From Gammaproteobacteria bacterium (lineage in GTDB: Bacteria; Pseudomonadota; Gammaproteobacteria; Burkholderiales; Nitrosomonadaceae), in assembly GCA_030431985.1 (NCBI GenBank), contig JAUIIB010000010.1, forward strand, positions 24,739 through 88,738: 64,000 bases of DNA, in the 5' to 3' direction. Of this stretch, positions 58,556 through 64,000 are shown in pieces. Made by a program: the position numbers and the translations under genes. How positions within the stretch are numbered: position 1 is the first letter of the stretch; each line of letters opens with the position of its first letter. The notes below the pieces were generated by a model, which was not told the DNA's origin, made no database searches, and worked only from the letters and a program-made list of their open reading frames with translations.

Positions 58556-59706
58556 AAGACAACGATGAGATAAAAGCCGAATCTGGAGTGGATGTGGAGT
58601 ATGTTGCAACATCGAGAGCTAGATCCGAAATTATGACAATAAAGGATGAAAGCGCTTTTCCGTTGCGTGAAGCGCATGAACTGGTGCGTGATTTGATGAC
58701 ACCGAATCCATGGATTTACTGGATGGACTTTCTGTTAAATATCAGTCTGGGATGGGCAGCTTTTTATGTGGCAGTAACATCGTCAGGATTTTCTTTATTA
58801 CAGATGGGCGCCTATGTGGTCGCAGTATTGACGTTTTATCGTGCGGCGATCTTTGTTCATGAGCTAGCGCATTTGAAAAAAGGGACATTTAAAACATTCC
58901 GTTTGGTCTGGAACTACGTATGCGGTATACCGTTTATGATTCCATCGTTTACCTATGACGGCGTGCATAACGATCATCACAGGCGTGATGTTTATGGAAC
59001 GCAGGAGGATGGTGAATATCTGCCGTTTGCAACCCGAAAACCGACCGAAATGATAGGCTACGTGTTTTTGTCTTTATTGATTCCACTGCTATTGCTGGCA
59101 CGATTTTTGTTGTTAACGCCTTTATCTTATCTAATTCCGCCGCTACGCAAAATAGTGTGGGAACGTGCGTCGTCTTTAACAATAGATCCTTATTACAAGC
59201 GTGCGGAAAATGCCATTCGTAACGATCAAAACTGGCGTCAGCAAGAGCTGGCTGCATTTGTATTTGCTGTATCGATTGTAAGTCTGGTGTTTTTGGGCAT
59301 ACTACCCTATTCCGTATTCGTACTCTGGTATCTGATTGCGGTAATGGTATTTATCCTGAATTCGTTGCGTACCCTGGCCGCGCATGCATACCGTAACCCA
59401 GGGGATAAGCCGATGACGCATGCCGAACAGTATCTGGATTCTATCAACGTACCCGGTAATCCATTGATTACGCCATTGTGGGCGCCGGTTGGGTTACGGT
59501 TTCACGCAACGCATCATTTGTTTATGAGTATGCCCTACCATAACCTCGGTGAAGCACAGCGCCGACTGGTTAACGGACTGGGTGACAATACATTGTATTT
59601 AACCACATTGCGTACCGGTTTATGGGATGCGCTGACGCGTATCTGGCGGGAAGCCGCTGAAGCTCATTCCTCTGATACATCTGGAAGTTCCCGTCAAAGC
59701 CTATGA
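58552..59706 (+). CDS. Membrane fatty acid desaturase-like protein
   Basis: About 384 residues from ATG 58552, which overlaps the HIT stop (ATGA). The di-iron histidine boxes are complete: HELAH (residues 103-107), HNDHH (139-143) and HATHH (about 318-322). Hydrophobic segments around 60-100 and 165-190 fit four membrane helices. It probably introduces double bonds or hydroxyl groups into a lipid; the exact acyl substrate is unknown. Its stop overlaps gpmA by 4 nt. Confidence 0.87.
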   Translation: MKDNDEIKAESGVDVEYVATSRARSEIMTIKDESAFPLREAHELVRDLMTPNPWIYWMDFLLNISLGWAAFYVAVTSSGFSLLQMGAYVVAVLTFYRAAIFVHELAHLKKGTFKTFRLVWNYVCGIPFMIPSFTYDGVHNDHHRRDVYGTQEDGEYLPFATRKPTEMIGYVFLSLLIPLLLLARFLLLTPLSYLIPPLRKIVWERASSLTIDPYYKRAENAIRNDQNWRQQELAAFVFAVSIVSLVFLGILPYSVFVLWYLIAVMVFILNSLRTLAAHAYRNPGDKPMTHAEQYLDSINVPGNPLITPLWAPVGLRFHATHHLFMSMPYHNLGEAQRRLVNGLGDNTLYLTTLRTGLWDALTRIWREAAEAHSSDTSGSSRQSL

Positions 59707-60425
59707 CATTGGATGATGAACGGGGTTTGACGCGGCTGGTGTTGTTGCGGCATGGAGAGAGTGTTTGGAATCGCGATAAAATTTTTACCGGCTGGAGTGA
59801 TGTGGCGTTAAGTTCCCGGGGAAAACAGGAGGCGGAACATGCCGGCCAGCTAATGCGGCAGTCTGGCGTAACATTTGATTGCTGTTTTTCGTCAACTTTG
59901 CAGCGTGCTTCTGAGACAGCAAAAAGAGTCTTGTCGGCGATGCATCTCGACACGTTGCCGGTACAGCAATGCTGGCGACTCAACGAACGTCATTACGGTG
60001 CCCTGGAGGGTTTGAGGCGCTGGCCGGCGTTAAAGCGCTTTGGTTTCTGGCCGGTGCTGCGCACACAGATTCGATTTGACGGTACTCCGCCGCTTTTGCG
60101 TATCGACGACGAACGTTTTCCGGGCAATCAATCGTGCTATGAGACCGTTGAAAAAAATTATCTGCCGCGTGGTGAAAGCCTAAAACAAGCCCAGGAAAGA
60201 TTGTTGCCCTATTGGCGGGAAGTCATTAGCCCGGAAATTCAGCATGGGAAATGTGTGCTGGTTGTATCTCATAAAAACGTACTACGTACCTTGATGATGC
60301 AACTTGATTGTCTGACTGAGCGGCAGGTCATGAAATTGAAGTTAACGACTGGCAGGCCATTGGTCTATGAATTGGACCACACATTACGTGTTGTCAGGCG
60401 TTATTATGCCGATGAAGTGCAATGA
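59703..60425 (+). CDS. gpmA: 2,3-bisphosphoglycerate-dependent phosphoglycerate mutase
   Basis: A 240-residue histidine phosphatase. RHGESVWN near residue 16 carries the phospho-histidine; also FTGWSDVALSSRGKQEA, RLNERHYGALEG, RGESLKQAQERLLPYW and SHKNVLRTLMMQLD. It interconverts 3- and 2-phosphoglycerate. The loop after GALEG differs from enterobacterial GpmA (GLRRWPALKRFGFWPV). It lies in the coupled series after the desaturase. Confidence 0.88.
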   Translation: MTLDDERGLTRLVLLRHGESVWNRDKIFTGWSDVALSSRGKQEAEHAGQLMRQSGVTFDCCFSSTLQRASETAKRVLSAMHLDTLPVQQCWRLNERHYGALEGLRRWPALKRFGFWPVLRTQIRFDGTPPLLRIDDERFPGNQSCYETVEKNYLPRGESLKQAQERLLPYWREVISPEIQHGKCVLVVSHKNVLRTLMMQLDCLTERQVMKLKLTTGRPLVYELDHTLRVVRRYYADEVQ

Positions 60426-60440
60426 ATTGCATTGAATGCA

Positions 60441-60980
60441 ATGACAACAATCTACAGTTTTGCGCCAGTTGCTAATCAGGATGCTGGTATTCTCATTCTT
60501 GGCAGTATGCCGGGACAAGCCTCGTTGTCAGCCAATCAATATTATGCACATCCACAAAATGCTTTCTGGCGTATTATCGGTAGACTGCTACAGTTCGATT
60601 CCCAACGTCTTACTTATGCTGAAAAAACAAAGGCGCTAAAATCGGCAAATATCGCACTCTGGGATGTGTTGTATTCATGCCAGCGCAAAGGCAGCTTGGA
60701 TACCCGTATTGAAACGCGTTCGCAAATCGTGAATGATTTTCAGACATTTTTCAGAAGTCATGACCGGATTCGCTTTGTATTTTTCAATGGCGGTAAGGCT
60801 GAAGCGTGTTTTGAACGGTATGTGCTGCAAACAATGCCGCTGGAATACTTACAATTAGCCCGGCTTCCCTCCACAAGTCCGGCTAATGCGCGGTTGCCAT
60901 TTGAACAAAAATGCGATCGATGGCTTCAGATGCTGATGCCGGCATTGCAGGCGGTTCAGCATAATCCGAGATCGGTTTGA
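60441..60980 (+). CDS. Hypoxanthine-DNA glycosylase (UDG family 6)
   Basis: About 179 residues from ATG 60441 (an in-frame TTG at 60432 adds three). The family-6 motif 1 GSMPGQASLSANQYYAHPQNA is present at residues 21-41, and STSPANAR near the end. This family (DNA-deoxyinosine glycosylase) excises hypoxanthine from deaminated DNA. Its stop shares one base with the next gene start. Confidence 0.85.
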   Translation: MTTIYSFAPVANQDAGILILGSMPGQASLSANQYYAHPQNAFWRIIGRLLQFDSQRLTYAEKTKALKSANIALWDVLYSCQRKGSLDTRIETRSQIVNDFQTFFRSHDRIRFVFFNGGKAEACFERYVLQTMPLEYLQLARLPSTSPANARLPFEQKCDRWLQMLMPALQAVQHNPRSV

Positions 60981-62209
60981 TGATGCAGAATTATTTCAAA
61001 AACTGGAGAGATTACTGGGAACAGCTCCGTGAAGTTCTGCTCAATCCGGAAGTTGACAAAGCGCTTCTCGAGCAATCGTTGCAGGAGGCCAGAATGAAAA
61101 TGCCGGTGCCTGTATTATGGTTGCTTGGTAAAACGCAGGCGGGTAAGACATCAATCATTCGGGCCATGACGGGTAGTGAGACAGCTGAAATTGGCAACGG
61201 CTTTCAACCCTGTACGCGTCAGTCGCTTTTCTATGATTTTCCTGCAGATAGTCCGGTGGTGCGGTTTCTGGATACGCGAGGTCTTGGCGAGGTTGATTAC
61301 GATCCGGCGGATGATATAGCGTATTGTGAATCCAAGGCGCATTTACTCATCGCAGTGATGAAAGTCGCAGACATCAAGCAGCAGGCGCTATTTGACGTAT
61401 TATACACAGTCCGGTCGCGCCATCCTGAATGGCCGGTATTGCTGGTGCAGACGGGATTGCACGAATGTTATCCACCCGGGGGAGCGCATATCCTACCTTG
61501 GCTCTATGATCAGGAACCGTTACCGGATACGGTGCCAACTGATTTGAAGCGCGCTTTGCAGGAACAGCGCAGGATTGCTGCAAATTTGCCTGGGTTTGCC
61601 TCAGTACGATGGGTTGCTGTTGATTTGACATTGCCTGAAGACGGTTACAGTCCATCTGAGTATGGTCTTGAAGCATTGTGGGAGGGAATCGAAGCGCTAT
61701 CGTCGTTGGGTCTGGAAAATCTGCTAACTCGTGATGAGCGGGTACAAGATCTGTTTGCCCATACGGCGCATCAGCATATTGTCGGTTATTCGACCACTGC
61801 AGCCGGCCTTGGCGGATTGCCTGTTGTTGACCTGATGGCCGTGTCGGTGGTGCAGGCCAAACTGCTGCATAGCTTGGCTGCTTTATACGGTCAGCACTGG
61901 GATAAACGTATGATTACGGAATTTATCGGTTTGCTCGGTGCAGGCGTGGCTGGCGGTTATCTAACCCGTTGGATCGGGCGTACAGTAACTAAGGTGATTC
62001 CGGTACTGGGACAGACGCTGGGTACGCTATGGAGCGCGAGTGCAAGCGGTGCAGCAACTTATGCACTGGGAAAGGCAGCAGCTTATTTTTTTGACAGGCA
62101 TCGCCATCATCTTAGCGTCGATGCCAAAACAATTCGCCGTATCTATGCCGATGAGTTGGAACGTGGCGCAGCCGTTCTTAAAGACAGGTTGAGGGGCAGA
62201 TCGGAGTGA
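60980..62209 (+). CDS. GTPase with C-terminal DUF697-type membrane domain
   Basis: About 409 residues from ATG 60980 (TGATG with the glycosylase). P-loop GKTQAGKTS at residues 50-58 and G3 motif DTRGLGE at 98-104 define a GTPase. The usual G4 NKxD is replaced by LLVQTGLHE. The C-terminal third (TTAAGLGGLPVVDLMAVSVVQAK, IGLLGAGVAGGYLTRW, LGKAAAYFF) is hydrophobic and fits a DUF697/YcjF-like domain. Function unknown. Overlaps the next GTPase gene by 4 nt (GTGA). Confidence 0.75.
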   Translation: MMQNYFKNWRDYWEQLREVLLNPEVDKALLEQSLQEARMKMPVPVLWLLGKTQAGKTSIIRAMTGSETAEIGNGFQPCTRQSLFYDFPADSPVVRFLDTRGLGEVDYDPADDIAYCESKAHLLIAVMKVADIKQQALFDVLYTVRSRHPEWPVLLVQTGLHECYPPGGAHILPWLYDQEPLPDTVPTDLKRALQEQRRIAANLPGFASVRWVAVDLTLPEDGYSPSEYGLEALWEGIEALSSLGLENLLTRDERVQDLFAHTAHQHIVGYSTTAAGLGGLPVVDLMAVSVVQAKLLHSLAALYGQHWDKRMITEFIGLLGAGVAGGYLTRWIGRTVTKVIPVLGQTLGTLWSASASGAATYALGKAAAYFFDRHRHHLSVDAKTIRRIYADELERGAAVLKDRLRGRSE

Positions 62210-63738
62210 GGGTGACAAAGTACGGTATAGATCCGCTCAGACTGCTGTCTTTATTGTTGATAATAGGGCCTGTTCTGGCGCTGCTGATTTTGGGTTTAGT
62301 AGGGTTATTGCAGCGCCAAGACGCGCTATTTTGGGGAATGGCAATGATAACCAGTAGCGGTTTGGGTTACGGTCTTCAGCAGCTATTGATAAGAAGAGAC
62401 CGGCGGTTACTTGCTGAAGCTGTGACAAATCCTAACCCGGAATGGCCGCTTGGCGCAGATGCTGCTTGGCAGCAGATTCAGGTATTGGCAGAGACTTGCA
62501 AACCGGAAGACTGGCCGCTAGAAACCGGTGACTGGATTCTGACTCTAGGCCAGCGCGCCACTGAGACAGTGGCGCGCTGTTTCCATCCTAAGGTGGAAAA
62601 ACCGTTACTTGAGCTGACCGTACCGCATACGTTACTGGTGATTGAGCGCGCCAGTCGCGATCTACGGTTCGACATAATGGAAAATATTCCATTCAGTAAT
62701 CGTTTGACTATAGGCGATCTATTTCGCATGCAACGATGGAAAGATAAAGCGGAACGATTTTTCGACATTTACCGTGCAGGGCGAATGATCATTAATCCTG
62801 TCGATGGATTATTGGGGGAAGCGTGGCGTCACTTGCGCGAGCGTAGTTTTATTCAGGCGCGTGATGAATTGCATCGTTGGTTTTTACGCGCATATGTTCG
62901 TAAGGTGGGTTACTACGCCATTGATTTGTATAGCGGGCGTTTGATGTTGACCGACGAAAAGCAGCCGACGCAAGTGGCGCAAACTCACACTGATGCGGCA
63001 GTTGCCGATGAAAATCCGTTGCATATACTGGTTTTGGGACGTTCTAACGCGGGTAAATCCAGCTTGATTAACGCTTTGTTCAATCAGTTGACTACGGCAG
63101 TTGATGTTTTACCGGACAACACCCGAATGCTCAAGCCGTTTGTCTTGTCGCGCGATGGCATCGAGCACGCGTTAATTTTCGATACCCCCGGCTGTGACAG
63201 TACATATTTTGATGCTAATCAGTTGCTATCGGCCGCTCAAACAGCCGATCTGGTCATGTGGGTTAGTCCTTCTAACCGGCCCGACCGGCAGATCGAGCGT
63301 GAATGTTTAGATTTGCTGCGCGTCGAATTCTCAAAACAAACCTGCCGCCGATTACCACCGCTATTGGTGGTGGCCAGTTATATTGATCTGTTACGGCCGG
63401 CGAATGAGTGGCAACCGCCCTACGATTTGACGCGTTCAGAAAACAGCAAAGCGGCTAATATCAGCGCAGCCCTGCAAGTGATAGCCAACGATCTCGCCGT
63501 TCCTGTCGAGCGAGTTATACCAGTATGCTTGCAGGAGAATCGTGTTTACAATGTGGACGATACGCTATGGGCTGCAATGTTGTCGGTACAATCAGAAGCG
63601 CAGCGTACACGTTTATTGCGTTGCCTGGGGAAAAATAAAAAAGCGGAAAACTGGCAATTGCTACGTCTCCAGATGATAAACGCCGGGCGTTTTCTCGTTC
63701 GGCTTCCTGCTAAGCTACCGGGCTATTTAACTCGATAG
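62206..63738 (+). CDS. Membrane-anchored GTPase of unknown function
   Basis: A 510-residue protein: two N-terminal membrane helices (LLSLLLIIGPVLALLILGLV and LFWGMAMITSSGLGYGL), a long central region of no known domain, then a C-terminal GTPase domain with P-loop GRSNAGKSS near residue 278 and DTPGCDS near residue 325. The G4 position reads VVASYIDLL, not NKxD. Start is GTG 62206, overlapping the preceding GTPase stop. The pair may work together as a membrane GTPase system. Confidence 0.72.
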   Translation: MRVTKYGIDPLRLLSLLLIIGPVLALLILGLVGLLQRQDALFWGMAMITSSGLGYGLQQLLIRRDRRLLAEAVTNPNPEWPLGADAAWQQIQVLAETCKPEDWPLETGDWILTLGQRATETVARCFHPKVEKPLLELTVPHTLLVIERASRDLRFDIMENIPFSNRLTIGDLFRMQRWKDKAERFFDIYRAGRMIINPVDGLLGEAWRHLRERSFIQARDELHRWFLRAYVRKVGYYAIDLYSGRLMLTDEKQPTQVAQTHTDAAVADENPLHILVLGRSNAGKSSLINALFNQLTTAVDVLPDNTRMLKPFVLSRDGIEHALIFDTPGCDSTYFDANQLLSAAQTADLVMWVSPSNRPDRQIERECLDLLRVEFSKQTCRRLPPLLVVASYIDLLRPANEWQPPYDLTRSENSKAANISAALQVIANDLAVPVERVIPVCLQENRVYNVDDTLWAAMLSVQSEAQRTRLLRCLGKNKKAENWQLLRLQMINAGRFLVRLPAKLPGYLTR

Positions 63739-63946
63739 CGTAGTGGAGGGGTCATTCGTGGATGTTGTTCAAGGCATAAATTCATTAACGGCGTCAAACA
63801 AAATGGAGATTAAATTCAGTAAGCCGTTTATTTTAACGAGTGTTTGTAACGCAGTGTAAAATGTAGAAAACAGCCCTTAAGACACCCGTCACACCTGTTA
63901 AAAAACCAAGATAAATTTCAACGGTTTTATCATAAGGAGTTTGCAT

Positions 63947-64000
63947 TTGGCCAGATTTCATTTTATTTCTGGACTACCTCGGTCCGGCTCTACGCTTTTA
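63947..64000 (+). CDS. Sulfotransferase family protein, N-terminal fragment
   Basis: The first 18 codons are visible: TTG 63947 (AAGGAG seven bases upstream), then ARFHFISGLPRSGSTLL. GLPRSGSTLL is the PAPS phosphosulfate-binding loop of sulfotransferases. The rest is beyond the window. The 208 bp between 63739 and 63946 show no feature I can support. Confidence 0.7.
   Translation, partial: MARFHFISGLPRSGSTLL

Overview
The window is chromosomal DNA of a betaproteobacterium, most likely an ammonia oxidiser of the Nitrosomonas type. The reasons are a compact mraZ-to-ftsZ division and cell-wall cluster of betaproteobacterial order, PEP-CTERM proteins with sigma-54-like promoters, a pqqD/hprK-related/nucleotidyltransferase module, a trxA-rho pair next to tRNA genes, and mid-range GC. 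The genus is an inference from gene content and no database search was run.

Layout. Positions 1-2671 (minus strand) hold the 'HPr-rel-A' type module: a PqqD-like protein, an HprK-related kinase, a nucleotidyltransferase cut by the window edge, and a twin-arginine-type exported protein upstream. Positions 2884-9495 (minus) hold a divalent-metal RND efflux operon (small His-rich protein, czcC, czcB, czcA). Positions 9891-27875 (plus) hold the complete dcw cluster: mraZ, rsmH, ftsL, ftsI, murE, murF, mraY, murD, ftsW, murG, murC, murB, ddl, ftsQ, ftsA, ftsZ. Many junctions are ATGA or GTGA overlaps, and a candidate MraZ operator of five 10-bp units precedes mraZ.

Positions 27761-36275 contain the most striking structural feature. 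An approximately 8-kb AT-rich insert, carrying a TonB-dependent receptor and a full peptide/nickel-family ABC importer, is bracketed by two diverged direct copies (about 330 bp) of the original ftsZ-end/potassium-channel-end junction. The left copy has the intact ftsZ end and a decayed channel end. The right copy has the reverse.

Positions 36139-46262 carry an ion channel, a DoxX protein, glcF, coq7, a yqgE-ruvX-pyrR-pyrB-pyrC' pyrimidine operon (the PyrC' lacks dihydroorotase metal ligands), prlC and crcB. Positions 46263-49682 hold two PEP-CTERM protein genes. Each has a -24/-12 (sigma-54-like) promoter, and both end in the same two-hairpin 3' module. The first terminator is followed directly by an ORF-less group IIC intron remnant.

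Positions 49747-55028 (minus) hold aconitase, three tRNAs (Pro, Arg, His) with a recognisable promoter, rho and trxA. Positions 55335-64000 (plus) hold an AlkA-like glycosylase, a NifS/IscS-type cysteine desulfurase, a tightly coupled series (LicC-like nucleotidyltransferase, HIT protein with a substituted motif, fatty acid desaturase, phosphoglycerate mutase, hypoxanthine-DNA glycosylase, two GTPases), and the first codons of a sulfotransferase.
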